A stretch of 64,000 nucleotides of DNA from contig JAUYVI010000004.1 in the NCBI GenBank assembly GCA_030715195.1, positions 582,845 to 646,844 on the forward strand. The letters run 5' to 3'. The position numbers and the translations under genes were made by a program. Of this stretch, positions 48,731-58,377 are shown one piece after another; the first letter of the stretch is position 1; the number at the start of each line of letters is the position of its first letter. Below the pieces are notes generated by a model. The model was not told the DNA's origin and ran no database searches. It saw only the letters and a list, made by a program, of their open reading frames with translations. The DNA comes from Dongia sedimenti. Its GTDB lineage: Bacteria; Pseudomonadota; Alphaproteobacteria; Dongiales; Dongiaceae.

Positions 48731-51700
48731 ATGCGGAAAGTGTCACGGAGCGCGCTCTGCGCGCTGCTTGCGACTGCCCTTGTCGGCGGCTGCGACGGTC
48801 CATTCAGCCTCACGCTCAACCACGTCAACGAGAAGGGACCGCAGCGCAACGCAGTCATCGCGATCAGCGATCCCCAGATCTACACGCGCGAGCGGCTGCT
48901 GAATGACCGCGACGACGAAGTTGAATTCCTTCGTCAGCAAATGGATGACGTTAATAACCAGGACTTCACACCCCGCCTGAAGCGTGATCTGGACATGCTG
49001 CTGGAAATCGTCGCCTCGATTTCCGCAAAGTTCGATCCGGTCGCTGGTGCCAGTATTGTACAGCAAGCCCAGATCGCCGGCTTGGAGAACGAGGCGCAGA
49101 TCAAGCAGCTGGAAGCTCGGATCGACGAGCTAGAGAAGAACCCCAAACCGTCTGACCCAAAAGAAGGCGCGCAGTCCGCCAATTCGGGCGACCTTGCGCC
49201 AATATCGACCAAAGACCTAACCACCGACATGCGTGCCTTTCTGTCCGAGCTCACGAACGCAATTAAAGCTCGGAATACCGATCCGAACACGACCAAGCCG
49301 ACGCTTCGCGACAACAAGGTGAGCGACGCCACCCCTTCGGAAGTCTTCCGTGACAAGATCGCCTACCGAAACGAGATCCTGGCGGCGCTTCAGCAGGCAC
49401 AGCTCGACGACCGGCACGATCTCGACGGCAATGCCCTCTACCGCCTGCAGATCAAGGCGACGGTGTTCCCCGGCAAGATCAAGGATAAGTACGCGCTCAC
49501 GCGTATGACGATCCTCCCGCCGGTGTTCGAGGATAGCAACAGTATCTCGCGCCTCTACCTGGAATGGCTAGCCCACGTCGCCCGTCAGCTCAACCCGGTG
49601 CAGGACGCCAAGGGAGTCACGGTGGGTGATGCAGAGATCGCCTCCCGCTACGCCATGTTCGGCGCCGCGACCGGCACATTTCGTACCAGCTACCTGCCCT
49701 ACAAGAAGCGTGAGAAAGCCGATTGCAGCATCGAGAGTGCGGCCAAGGCGAGCAGCGAGGATGCCGAGAAGGCGAGCAGCGAGGACGCGGCGACAGCTGG
49801 AAGCGGGGATGCAGCGAAGGCGGGCAGCGAGGATTCAGCGAACAAAGGCAGCGATCTTCTTCGAGATTGCTTCGTCGTCTCGGTTCCGACACCGCCCGAG
49901 TTCGACCAGAACGACGTGATGCAACTCGCCAACCCACAATCGGCAAAGCGACTGATCGCATTCCTCAATGCTGCGGCGAAGGCATTTGAAGCGGCAAGAA
50001 ATGTGGACCTGACGGATGACGATCCGCGCCGTTGCACCAAAGTATCGGTCGGCGAAGAGTCATTGACCAAGAGCGATGCGGAGATGTTCGATGCAGTAGA
50101 GGCCGGATCCAAATCGACCGCAGAGCCGCCCGCGGACAGAAAAGAGATAGCGCCACCGACGGCGAAGCAGCTTGCCGCTGCTTTCGTCTACGCTCGCAAT
50201 ATCTACAATCTGGCCCCGACCTACTTTTTGGCAATCGAGCGTACACGACAGAATTTTGCGCGATCTGCGAATGCATCGCCGGATGTGGTCGCGGCGATGC
50301 AAAGCTACGCCGTGACGCTTTCCAGTGCCAAGGATGCATCCTACGAGGTTCTGGTCGCCTTTCGCGATGCGCTTGCAAAGAGTGACGATGACCGAGCCGC
50401 AAAAGCCCAGGTCGAAGCGTTGAAGAAAGGCGACCAAGTGACCCGCGCTGAACCGCAGAATCAGGACGAAAAAGCTGCTGGCAAGAGCGGCGTGCCCTGC
50501 CGTTCATTCGAGGAGGTGGCTGGACGGATCTGGGTGCCGGAAGCTTTCTACACAGCCGTCGCTGACCGCACCGGCGTCCACAGCAACGGCCCTGACGTGA
50601 GCGGGAGGATACGGGAAAAGCCGATCTTTACCGCAGGGTCGGCATACGCCTATTCGACAGCACCGACAGAGCTCGCGCAGCGCGTGTCAACGGTCGCCAG
50701 TGCAACCGAGGCGATGGACCTGATCGCTTCCGTTCAGGCGCTAATCCCGAGCGCGAGCGTGGGAATCAATGCTGCGGGTGAGATGCGACAGATCGCGTCG
50801 GGCACCGTCCATGCCATCGAGAGCGTGCCCTTGATCGTCGGATTCTCCAATAGCGGCGTCGCCAACAAGGTGATGGGACAGAACCTGGCATCGGAAGTCG
50901 AGCCGAGCTTCGGCTGGGTGTTCGGGCCGAAGGTGACGGTCGATGCGAAAGATAGCGAGCTGGAGCTGTCTCAAGTGCTGGTCGATCAGCCAGTGACGGC
51001 CGACGTTTCCGTGCCGGGCTGGTGGACCGAAATGCGGCTTAGGGTCGAAACGGCTTGGACAGCCGGATTCGACAAGGCCATGCTACAATCCCTCGACAAA
51101 TCGGGCAACGCACCGAAGCCCGAGGCGGTCACATCCTATGAGGTGAAGGTTCCGCTCCAAGGCAATCCGGAAAGCTTTGAGCAGCTAACACAATTCCTCG
51201 CCAACAAGACATGGGGTTTGCAGCAGCGCCAGCCCGTCATCACGGATATAGAGCCACGAACGCTCTCCGCCTGCTCAGAAGCCACAGTCCTGATCGGCGG
51301 TCCCGACCTGTGGCGTGGAAGGGCTGTCTACCTCAATGGCATTGCCGCGAAGCGTACCAAAGTGATGCCTGACATGCGCGGACTTGCGGCGACCTTTGAT
51401 CTACCGGCAATGGAGGTCGCTGACGCCACTCTCGTCGTCTGGACCCAACTCGGCAAGGTCGAAGCACCGATCAGGATCGGATCGTCAGCCAACTGCGGTT
51501 CGGGTCCAGGTGCCTCGCCGGGGCTTAGAGGTCAAGTCACGTCCCAGATTCCGGTGCTTTGGCAGACGGGATCGGTGGACTTACAGGCAGCGGCGCCTTG
51601 GCCTGGCAACGGTATTTTCACGGCACGTCTCTACCCCAAGGGGCAAGGCGAAAACGCCGATCTACGCACCGATATCGAAGCGAAGGATCTGCTGCCCAAT

Positions 51701-52231
51701 GACCGGAAACTTACGCTGACATTATCCAAAGCCGCCGCCGGCAATCCGTCACCGGATGGGGCGCCGATGGAGGGTCAGGTATTCATGAAGTCCGGGGCGG
51801 AAACCGGGAAGGTCGCCACATTCGGCCCGATCTATCTCTACTCCTCTAAAGCAAAAGCGAGCATCGCCGTCACCACGACAAAGGATACTGTCAAGCAGGC
51901 CGATCTCAAGGCCGGCGTCCCATTTAAGGCGACTTTTCCAACAGCCTTCGCCGCCGCGTATCAGAATCTGATCAATCAGAAGCTGAGGATGGTCGTCGCC
52001 GCGGAGAATGGCGAGATCATCGATGAGGTCAGCGGCTTCGACTTTCCACTCGACGATGCAAGCAGCCGTGACGTGCCATTTACCGTCCAATTGACCAGCC
52101 CGCAGATCAGCGCCCTCGGGGCTGAGCAACGAAGTCTCACGATTAAGGTCGTGGTAGGTTCGGGCAAAGACGCGCCCGATTTCGTCAATCTGACACCAAA
52201 GACAATTACTGTTACAAAGCCAACGCCATAA
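48731..52231 (+). CDS. Large lipoprotein of unknown function (1166 residues)
   Basis: The ATG at 48731 follows a gggaaggc ribosome-binding site and starts a lipoprotein signal peptide with lipobox VGGC (lipidated Cys21). I recognise no family for the whole protein. Visible parts: a coiled coil (about 105-140), an acidic degenerate repeat (337-375), a helical central region, an IPT/TIG-like Ig-fold segment (about 836-920; VITDIEPRTLSACSEATVLIGG), and beta-rich C-terminal domains. By eye the gene is less GC-rich than its surroundings and uses rarer third-position A/T codons, which suggests horizontal acquisition. No partner gene is adjacent. Confidence 0.8.
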   Translation: MRKVSRSALCALLATALVGGCDGPFSLTLNHVNEKGPQRNAVIAISDPQIYTRERLLNDRDDEVEFLRQQMDDVNNQDFTPRLKRDLDMLLEIVASISAKFDPVAGASIVQQAQIAGLENEAQIKQLEARIDELEKNPKPSDPKEGAQSANSGDLAPISTKDLTTDMRAFLSELTNAIKARNTDPNTTKPTLRDNKVSDATPSEVFRDKIAYRNEILAALQQAQLDDRHDLDGNALYRLQIKATVFPGKIKDKYALTRMTILPPVFEDSNSISRLYLEWLAHVARQLNPVQDAKGVTVGDAEIASRYAMFGAATGTFRTSYLPYKKREKADCSIESAAKASSEDAEKASSEDAATAGSGDAAKAGSEDSANKGSDLLRDCFVVSVPTPPEFDQNDVMQLANPQSAKRLIAFLNAAAKAFEAARNVDLTDDDPRRCTKVSVGEESLTKSDAEMFDAVEAGSKSTAEPPADRKEIAPPTAKQLAAAFVYARNIYNLAPTYFLAIERTRQNFARSANASPDVVAAMQSYAVTLSSAKDASYEVLVAFRDALAKSDDDRAAKAQVEALKKGDQVTRAEPQNQDEKAAGKSGVPCRSFEEVAGRIWVPEAFYTAVADRTGVHSNGPDVSGRIREKPIFTAGSAYAYSTAPTELAQRVSTVASATEAMDLIASVQALIPSASVGINAAGEMRQIASGTVHAIESVPLIVGFSNSGVANKVMGQNLASEVEPSFGWVFGPKVTVDAKDSELELSQVLVDQPVTADVSVPGWWTEMRLRVETAWTAGFDKAMLQSLDKSGNAPKPEAVTSYEVKVPLQGNPESFEQLTQFLANKTWGLQQRQPVITDIEPRTLSACSEATVLIGGPDLWRGRAVYLNGIAAKRTKVMPDMRGLAATFDLPAMEVADATLVVWTQLGKVEAPIRIGSSANCGSGPGASPGLRGQVTSQIPVLWQTGSVDLQAAAPWPGNGIFTARLYPKGQGENADLRTDIEAKDLLPNDRKLTLTLSKAAAGNPSPDGAPMEGQVFMKSGAETGKVATFGPIYLYSSKAKASIAVTTTKDTVKQADLKAGVPFKATFPTAFAAAYQNLINQKLRMVVAAENGEIIDEVSGFDFPLDDASSRDVPFTVQLTSPQISALGAEQRSLTIKVVVGSGKDAPDFVNLTPKTITVTKPTP
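49739..49854 (+). repeat. Degenerate 24-bp tandem repeat in the large lipoprotein gene
   Basis: Roughly five units encode AKASSEDA, EKASSEDA, ATAGSGDA, AKAGSEDS and ANKGSD. The stretch is acidic and Ser/Ala-rich and probably forms a flexible spacer. Confidence 0.8.
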
Positions 52232-52234
52232 TTT

Positions 52235-53083
52235 CTACCAAAACACCAGCGCCCGGATCTCGATGCTCTCCCTGAGCACCTTGGGATCCGGGAAGTTGGG
52301 GTCGGCGAAGGCGCTGTGGGCGCTGAACCTTGCGCGGGCCGGATCGGAATCGTAGGTCTTGAGCAGCACGACCTCGTCGCGGCGCATCTCCGGGAAATAG
52401 AACCAGCGCTGCGCCGGGTTGTGGGCGATGGAATAGATCTCGCCGACCCGGTCGGGATAGATGAGGTCGGTGGCGATGATGTCGTCGGCCGCGAGGCTCG
52501 CGGCATCGCCGAGTGCCAACGGGAATTGCTGCAGGGGGCCGACGATCGGGCGCCAGACGTTGACGATGGCGAAGCGCTTCTGGAGGCGCGCCTCGGCTTC
52601 CTTGGGCAGGAGATCGCGCACCCGCTGCGGGCCGGATTTCAAGGTGTAGTCGTTGTGCACGCGCAGCACCGCCTCGCGCGGCAGGCCGACGCCGCGGGGC
52701 CGCTGGTGCGAGGTGCGGATCGTGTGGTCGAAGATCAGCACCTTCGAGGCGCCGGTCTCGGCTTTCAGCAGGGCTTCGGTTTCGGGGTAATAGTGCTCGC
52801 GCAGCTCCGCCTCGTCATAGAGGTCGGCGACTTGGGTCGCATGCGGCACCAGCGCGAAGCCTTCGCGGTCGATCGCGAAGGCGTCGGCGACCGGGCGGCC
52901 GTCCTGGATGAAGACGCGGCGATTCTCGTACTGATGCGAGCGCACCGGCTGGCCCGGCGGCGGGTCGTATTGATGGGAGAAGGGCTTCCGCCCGTCGGCA
53001 AGGATGAAACTCAGCTCGGCTTCGACGCCGGTCCGGCTGGATTCTGCGCTCTGAACCGATGTGCCCGACTTCTGCTGCAACAT
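52235..53083 (-). CDS. CmcJ/NvfI family oxidoreductase-like protein
   Basis: I chose the ATG at 53083, which has a gggag ribosome-binding site; an upstream ATG pair at 53107 lacks one. The 282-residue product fits the CmcJ/NvfI family: VLIFDHTIRTSHQRPRGV, VLRVHNDYT, FAIVNVWRPIVGPLQQFPLAL, and GEIYSIAHNPAQRWFYFPEM. Relatives take part in cephamycin 7-methoxylation and in fungal meroterpenoid oxidation, and resemble Fe(II)/2-oxoglutarate oxygenases, with likely ligands in HND and the later histidine. No biosynthetic cluster is nearby, so its substrate is unknown. Its stop lies 3 bases from the end of the convergent lipoprotein gene. Confidence 0.85.
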   Translation of the reverse strand: MLQQKSGTSVQSAESSRTGVEAELSFILADGRKPFSHQYDPPPGQPVRSHQYENRRVFIQDGRPVADAFAIDREGFALVPHATQVADLYDEAELREHYYPETEALLKAETGASKVLIFDHTIRTSHQRPRGVGLPREAVLRVHNDYTLKSGPQRVRDLLPKEAEARLQKRFAIVNVWRPIVGPLQQFPLALGDAASLAADDIIATDLIYPDRVGEIYSIAHNPAQRWFYFPEMRRDEVVLLKTYDSDPARARFSAHSAFADPNFPDPKVLRESIEIRALVFW

Positions 53084-53175
53084 GCTTGTCTCCCGAGAGA
53101 ACATCATGTGTGACAGCTGGGCCTTCCGATCTTCCTGGTAAACCGATCATTGTTCACATCAGAGGCGAGGAAATC

Positions 53176-53643
53176 TCACACGACGGCGGAGAGCAAGTCA
53201 CCGCCCTGGAGCCGATGGATCCGCCCGAACCCGGCCACCAGCAGGGCTTCCTGGATCTCGAATCGGTAGAGATGAAAGTCGCCGAACCCCGCGTAACCCT
53301 GCGCGGAAGGCTGACAGGCGAGGTATCGCGCGCGGTCCTCCGGATTGTCCGCCGGCATGACGCGACCGATCAGCGTCACCCGCGCGCCGGTCAAGGGCTC
53401 GGCCAAGCCGGCCGTGCCGTCGTAGAGCAGCGAGGCATGCGGATCGCGCTTCAGGTTCTTGGCGTGATCGCTCAAGTCCGACAGGAGCAAGAGCGGCTGG
53501 CCGGTCGCGTCGCGGCCGGGCAGAACCAGCGACACGAAGGGGAAGGTTTCGCCGCGGTCCGCCAGCGATCCGAGATAGGCCCGGGTCGCGCTCTCGATCA
53601 GGGTTCGCGCGGCTGTCGCGGGGTCATCGTGGTTAAGAGTCAC
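53176..53643 (-). CDS. HugZ-like heme/FMN split-barrel protein (pyridoxamine 5'-phosphate oxidase fold)
   Basis: A 155-residue protein starting at a GTG (53643). It has the N-terminal split-barrel segments of the PNPOx-like/HugZ family: [50 protein letters not shown] and RVTLIGRV, then [27 protein letters not shown]. Relatives bind heme or FMN and several degrade heme. The larger HugZ C-terminal domain is missing, so flavin reductase-like activity is equally possible. Its promoter region is shared with chvI. Confidence 0.85.
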   Translation of the reverse strand: MTLNHDDPATAARTLIESATRAYLGSLADRGETFPFVSLVLPGRDATGQPLLLLSDLSDHAKNLKRDPHASLLYDGTAGLAEPLTGARVTLIGRVMPADNPEDRARYLACQPSAQGYAGFGDFHLYRFEIQEALLVAGFGRIHRLQGGDLLSAVV

Positions 53644-53824
53644 GGCTACTCACTGTAATTCTGCTTGTGGATCAACAGATTGCACCCATATGCCGGGTTG
53701 CCGCAAGGATTTGGCCCCCGGCCTCGAAACGGCGCAGTTTCGCCCCAATTCGGTCACCATTCCGCGCGAACCTTGGCAGGACGCCAGCATTTCTATAAAC
53801 GTTTCAAGGATAAGGAGAATTCTC

Positions 53825-54535
53825 GTGGCCCAAGCCGCTGCGCCGCAGACCATCGCGCTGGTCGACGACGATCGCAACATCCTCGCTTCGGTCAGCATGA
53901 CGCTGGAAGCGGAGGGTTTCGCGGTCAGGACCTATACCGACGGCGCCGAGGCCCTGCGCGCGCTTTCGACCACGCCGGTCGACCTTGCCGTGCTCGACAT
54001 CAAGATGCCGCGCATGGATGGCATGGAGCTGCTGGAGAAGCTGCGCCGCACCAGCGACCTCCCGGTGATCTTCCTCACCTCGAAGGATGACGAGGTGGAC
54101 GAGCTCATGGGCCTGCGCATGGGTGCCGACGACTACATCAAGAAGCCGTTCTCCCAGCGCCTGCTGATCGAGCGCATCCGCACCTTGCTCCGCCGCGAGC
54201 TGAGCCGCGGCACCACGCAGACGACCGGCGAGGCTTCGCTCATTCGCGGCGAGCTGATGATGGATCCGACGCGCCACCTCTGCACCTGGGGCGAGAAGCC
54301 GGTCGAGCTCACCGTCACCGAGTTCCTGTTGCTGAAGGCGCTGGCGCAGCGCCCGGGGCATGTGAAGAGCCGCGACCAGCTGATGGACGCCGCCTATGGC
54401 GAGAACATCTATGTCGATGACCGCACCATCGACAGCCACATCAAGCGCCTGAGAAAGAAGTTCAAGGTCGTTGACACCGAGTTCAACCAGATTGAGACGC
54501 TGTATGGCGTGGGCTATCGGTACCGCGAGACCTGA
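53825..54535 (+). CDS. chvI: ChvI, response regulator of the ChvG-ChvI system
   Basis: A GTG at 53825, behind an aaggag ribosome-binding site, gives 236 residues; an upstream ATG at 53690 would add 45 non-conserved residues. The receiver domain has Asp58 in [10 protein letters not shown] and Lys in KKPFSQR; the OmpR-type winged helix occupies 140-232 and ends [13 protein letters not shown]. ChvI controls envelope, acid-stress and carbon genes in alphaproteobacteria. The kinase gene follows after 46 bases. The pckA gene often found upstream of chvI is not present here. Confidence 0.93.
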   Translation: MAQAAAPQTIALVDDDRNILASVSMTLEAEGFAVRTYTDGAEALRALSTTPVDLAVLDIKMPRMDGMELLEKLRRTSDLPVIFLTSKDDEVDELMGLRMGADDYIKKPFSQRLLIERIRTLLRRELSRGTTQTTGEASLIRGELMMDPTRHLCTWGEKPVELTVTEFLLLKALAQRPGHVKSRDQLMDAAYGENIYVDDRTIDSHIKRLRKKFKVVDTEFNQIETLYGVGYRYRET

Positions 54536-54581
54536 TCGCGCCCGCCGCGCCCGGCCCGTCGTCCCGAGCCGTTGATCGGCA

Positions 54582-56492
54582 ATGGCCGACACCATCAGGG
54601 ACAGCGGCAGGGTCGAGCCGACCTTGGGCAGCGGCACCAAGCGCGCCACGCATTCGGATTGGCGGCTGCCGAAATCCGAATCCAAGCCCGGCGTCATCCT
54701 CTCCTTCTTCCGCCGCAAGCCGAAGTCCGCGCCGGCCGCTGACGGGGCCCGCCGCGAACCGCAGATCGAACGCCATGCCGAGGCACCGCGCGCGCCAAAA
54801 ACCGCGCCCATAGAGCGCGCACAGCGTGCGAAGCCGAAGCCCGAGCCGCGCCACGCCGAGCCCGCGCCGGACAGGCCGCGCGGCAAGACAATGCCGGCGC
54901 GGCGCAGCCTGTGGATGTCGCCGATCACCCGGCGCATCTTGCTGCTGAATGTGATGGCGCTGGCGATCCCGGTCTTCGGTCTGCTCTATCTGCCGACCTA
55001 TCGCGACAGCCTCATTCAATCCGAGCTTGAACTCCTAAAGACCGAAGGCGAGCTGTTCTCGGGCGCGCTGGCCTCGAGCGGCGTCGTGACCGACCCCGAC
55101 GGGAGCGAGCGGTTGCAGCCCGACACGTCGCGCCAGACCATCCGCCGCCTGGTCGATGTTTCGAAGACCCGCGCGCGGCTGTTCATGCCGAACGGCACCT
55201 TGATCGCCGACAGCTTCCTGCTCTCGGGTCCCGGCGGCATCCTGTTGATCGAGCCGCTGCCGCCGCCGGAACCGCCGGAAGGACCGATCCTGCAGGCCTT
55301 GGGCGGCGCCTATGACTGGCTGCTGGGACGGTTCCCGGCAAGCGATCTCTATCCGCCCTATGGCGAGTCGGCGGTGCAGGTCGCCAACGATTATCAGGAG
55401 GTGAAGCAGGCGCTCGAAGGCGAGACCGGCACCTTCGTGCGGAGCGGCGGCGACGGATCGCTGGTGCTCTCGGTTGCCGTGCCGGTACAGCGCTATCGCC
55501 AGGTCCTGGGTGCGCTGTTCCTCACCAAAGCGGGCAAGGGCGTCGAGAGCACTCTGCGCAAGACCCGCCTCACCATCATCGCGGTCTCGTTGGTGGCGCT
55601 CGGGATCACGGTGCTGGCCTCGCTCTACCTCGCCAGCACCATCGCCTTGCCGATCCATCGGCTCGCCGACGCCGCCGACCGGGTGCGGCGCTCCAAGGGG
55701 CGCTCGGCGGGAATTCCGGACCTCTCCAGCCGGCGCGACGAGATCGGCGATCTTTCCGGCGCGCTGCGCGACATGACCGAGGCGGTCTGGCGGCGCATGG
55801 ATGCGATCGAGCGCTTCGCGGCCGATGTCGCGCATGAGATCAAGAACCCGCTGACCTCGCTGCGCAGCGCGGTCGAGACCGTGGCGCGGGTCGAGGACCC
55901 GCAGCAGCAGCGCAAGCTGATGGGCATCATCCTCGACGACGTCCAGCGCCTCGATCGCTTGATCAGCGATATTTCCGACGCGAGCCGCGTCGATGCCGAA
56001 ATGTCCCGCGCCGAGACCAGCCGGGTGAAGATCCGCGATCTCATCACCGCGCTGGTCGACATTCACACGGTCACCGATGGAGACGGCAAGCCGAAGGTGG
56101 TCGCCGATCTGCCGCCGGCGGACGAGTTGACGGTGCTCGGCGCCGAGGGACGCCTCGGCCAGGTGTTCCGCAATCTCCTCAGCAATGCGCTGTCCTTCAG
56201 CCCGCGCAACGGAACCGTCACCTTGAAGGCGCGCCGCGACCGGGGTCGCATCGTCATCCAGGTCGAGGATGAAGGCCCCGGCATCCCCGAGGACAAGCTG
56301 AAGGCGATCTTCGACCGCTTCTACACCGAGCGGCCGGAAGGCGAGAAGTTCGGCACGCATTCGGGCCTCGGTCTCTCGATCTCGCAGCAGATCGTCGAGG
56401 CGCATAACGGGACGCTCACCGCCTCCAATCGTCGCGATCGCGCGAGCCGGGTGATCGGCGCGCGCTTCATCATCGACCTGCCGGCGATCTGA
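54582..56492 (+). CDS. chvG: ChvG, membrane sensor histidine kinase
   Basis: A 636-residue kinase. It has an unusually long basic, Pro/Arg-rich cytoplasmic N-terminus (1-115), TM1 (about 119-139), a periplasmic sensor domain (140-328), TM2 (about 330-352), a HAMP domain, HisKA with His418 in DVAHEIKNPLTSLR, and an HATPase ending GLGLSISQQIVEAHNG. In other alphaproteobacteria the periplasmic part is held inactive by ExoR; exoR is not in the window. ChvG is followed 16 bases later by hprK, linking envelope signalling to the PTS in one probable operon. Confidence 0.94.
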   Translation: MADTIRDSGRVEPTLGSGTKRATHSDWRLPKSESKPGVILSFFRRKPKSAPAADGARREPQIERHAEAPRAPKTAPIERAQRAKPKPEPRHAEPAPDRPRGKTMPARRSLWMSPITRRILLLNVMALAIPVFGLLYLPTYRDSLIQSELELLKTEGELFSGALASSGVVTDPDGSERLQPDTSRQTIRRLVDVSKTRARLFMPNGTLIADSFLLSGPGGILLIEPLPPPEPPEGPILQALGGAYDWLLGRFPASDLYPPYGESAVQVANDYQEVKQALEGETGTFVRSGGDGSLVLSVAVPVQRYRQVLGALFLTKAGKGVESTLRKTRLTIIAVSLVALGITVLASLYLASTIALPIHRLADAADRVRRSKGRSAGIPDLSSRRDEIGDLSGALRDMTEAVWRRMDAIERFAADVAHEIKNPLTSLRSAVETVARVEDPQQQRKLMGIILDDVQRLDRLISDISDASRVDAEMSRAETSRVKIRDLITALVDIHTVTDGDGKPKVVADLPPADELTVLGAEGRLGQVFRNLLSNALSFSPRNGTVTLKARRDRGRIVIQVEDEGPGIPEDKLKAIFDRFYTERPEGEKFGTHSGLGLSISQQIVEAHNGTLTASNRRDRASRVIGARFIIDLPAI

Positions 56493-56508
56493 GCGGCCGT
56501 GTCATGCG

Positions 56509-56973
56509 ATGAGCAGTTCCGACAGTCTCGCGATCGACGGCACCGCCATCGCGATCGGCAATGCGGCCTTGCTGCTGACCGGCCCCTCGGGCAGCGGCAA
56601 GTCCGACCTAGCCCTGCGCATGATCGATGGCGGGGCGCGCCTGATCGCCGATGACCGGGTCGAGTTGGTCATTGAGGCCGATCGGCTTTGTTGCCGCGTC
56701 CCCAGCGCCATGCCCGCGAACCTGCTCGGCCGCATCGAGGTCCGGGGCATCGGGATCGTCCCCGCGCCCAGGGCGCCTGGCGCCACGCCGCTGCAATGGG
56801 TGGTCGAGCTGGTTCCGGCCGGCGAGGTCGAACGGATGCCGGCGGCGGAAAGCCGCGCCTTTCTCGGCCATGCGGTCCCGCTGCTGCGGCTGGCGGCCTT
56901 CGAGGCCTCCACGGCCGTCAAGCTGCGCCTTGCCGCCGCCTGCGGACCGGGACTAATAATGGGCCGCGAATGA
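56509..56973 (+). CDS. hprK: HprK, short HPr kinase/phosphorylase
   Basis: A 154-residue alphaproteobacterial HprK that contains only the catalytic domain; the N-terminal half of the Gram-positive enzyme is missing. Walker A is GPSGSGKS (25-32), followed by RLIADDRVEL with the catalytic Asp pair and by RGIGIV, the conserved C-terminal loop. It phosphorylates HPr on a serine and so tunes the PTS relay. The stop overlaps the rapZ start (ATGA). Confidence 0.93.
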   Translation: MSSSDSLAIDGTAIAIGNAALLLTGPSGSGKSDLALRMIDGGARLIADDRVELVIEADRLCCRVPSAMPANLLGRIEVRGIGIVPAPRAPGATPLQWVVELVPAGEVERMPAAESRAFLGHAVPLLRLAAFEASTAVKLRLAAACGPGLIMGRE

Positions 56974-57968
56974 GCAGCCCAAAAGCCCTGGCGGCCACCG
57001 AAGCCGCCGCACCCTCCAAAACGCCCTTGGGGAACCCTCGCCCGCAGGCCTCGCGCCGCCGCCTGTTGCTGGTGACCGGCCTCGCCGGAGCCGGGCGCAG
57101 TACCGCGCTGAAGTGCCTCGAGGATCACGGCTTCGAGGCGGTCGACAACCTGCCGCTTGCCTTGCTGCCGCATCTCGTCTCGGGCGTGACCGCGGCGGGC
57201 GAGGCGCCTCGCGCTCTGGCAATCGGCATCGATGGACGTACCCGCGATTTCACCGCCGAGGGCTTGTCGACGCTGCTGCAGGAGCTGAAGCGCGATCCCG
57301 CGCTCGATGTCCGGCTGCTGTTCCTGGACAGCGACGACGAGACGCTGCGCCGGCGCTTCACCGAGACGCGGCGCCGTCATCCCTTCGCGCCGGACCGCCC
57401 GGTTTCCGACGGCATCGCGCAGGAACGCCGGCTGATGTTTCCGCTGCAGCAGGTCGCGGACCTGGTTATCGACACCAGCGACCGCACGATCGGCGATTTC
57501 AAGGCGCTGCTCGCGCACCAGCTCGGCCTCGAGGGCAAGAGCGAGCTGGCGATCACCATCCTTTCCTTCTCCTACCGGCTCGGCCTGCCGCGGGAAGCGG
57601 ACCTCGTTTTCGATGTTCGCTTCCTGGACAATCCGCATTACGATCCCGCGCTTCGCCCGCTGACCGGCGAAGACGAGCGGGTCGGACGCGCGGTCGAATC
57701 CGACCCGGCCTATGACGGTTTCTTCGCCGGCATGACCGGCCTATTGTGGCCGCTGCTGCCGGGCTTCGAACGGGAGGGAAAGAGCTATCTGACGATCGCG
57801 ATCGGATGCACGGGGGGACGCCACCGCTCGGTCCATGTCGCGCGCCGCTTGGCGCAGTGGCTGGAGGGGAAGGGCAGGCCGGCGATCTTGCGCCACCGCG
57901 ATCTTGACCGCGGCGTGCCTGATTCTGGTTTGACCAGGGCCGGTGCGCCTCACTCGGGAAGGGGATGA
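56970..57968 (+). CDS. rapZ: RapZ (YvcJ) family P-loop protein
   Basis: A 332-residue RapZ. The P-loop reads GLAGAGRS (37-44) with Arg where most P-loops have Lys. The conserved YEAVDNLPL block appears as FEAVDNLPLALLPHL, and the C-terminal domain has VAIGCTGGRHRSVH-type sequence (IAIGCTGGRHRSVHVARRL). Enterobacterial RapZ binds small RNAs and controls glucosamine-6-phosphate synthase; in alphaproteobacteria the role is less clear. It overlaps both hprK and the IIA gene by four bases. Confidence 0.93.
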   Translation: MSSPKALAATEAAAPSKTPLGNPRPQASRRRLLLVTGLAGAGRSTALKCLEDHGFEAVDNLPLALLPHLVSGVTAAGEAPRALAIGIDGRTRDFTAEGLSTLLQELKRDPALDVRLLFLDSDDETLRRRFTETRRRHPFAPDRPVSDGIAQERRLMFPLQQVADLVIDTSDRTIGDFKALLAHQLGLEGKSELAITILSFSYRLGLPREADLVFDVRFLDNPHYDPALRPLTGEDERVGRAVESDPAYDGFFAGMTGLLWPLLPGFEREGKSYLTIAIGCTGGRHRSVHVARRLAQWLEGKGRPAILRHRDLDRGVPDSGLTRAGAPHSGRG

Positions 57969-58375
57969 TGATCGGCATTGTGTTGGTGACCCACGGCAAC
58001 CTGGCCAGCGAGTTCGTCGCGGCGCTGGAGCACGTGGTCGGGAAGCAGACCGGCGTCGCCGCGATCTGCATCGGCGCGGAAGACGACATGGAGCAGAGGC
58101 GCAAGGAGATACTGGAGACCGTCGCGAAGGTCGACCAGGGCAAAGGCGTGGTGCTGCTGACCGACATGTTCGGCGGCACGCCGAGCAACCTCGCGATCTC
58201 GGTGCTCGACAAGGCCAATGTCGAGGTGATCGCCGGCGTCAATCTGCCGATGCTGATCAAGCTCGCCTCGGTGCGCGGCTCGATGAGCCTGCCCGCCGCG
58301 GTGACCGCGGCGCAGGAGGCCGGACGCAAATACATCAACGTCGCGTCCCAGCTCCTGAAGGCGAGCGAGTGCTGA
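57965..58375 (+). CDS. PTS IIA component, mannose family
   Basis: A 136-residue IIA-Man-type protein with the phosphorylated histidine His10 in GIVLVTHGNLA and the hallmark TDMFGGTPSNLA (60-71). No IIB, IIC or IID gene is in the window, so it probably receives phosphate from HPr for regulation rather than sugar transport, as in related alphaproteobacterial loci. It is placed directly between rapZ and the HPr gene. Confidence 0.92.
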   Translation: MMIGIVLVTHGNLASEFVAALEHVVGKQTGVAAICIGAEDDMEQRRKEILETVAKVDQGKGVVLLTDMFGGTPSNLAISVLDKANVEVIAGVNLPMLIKLASVRGSMSLPAAVTAAQEAGRKYINVASQLLKASEC

Positions 58376-58377
58376 CC

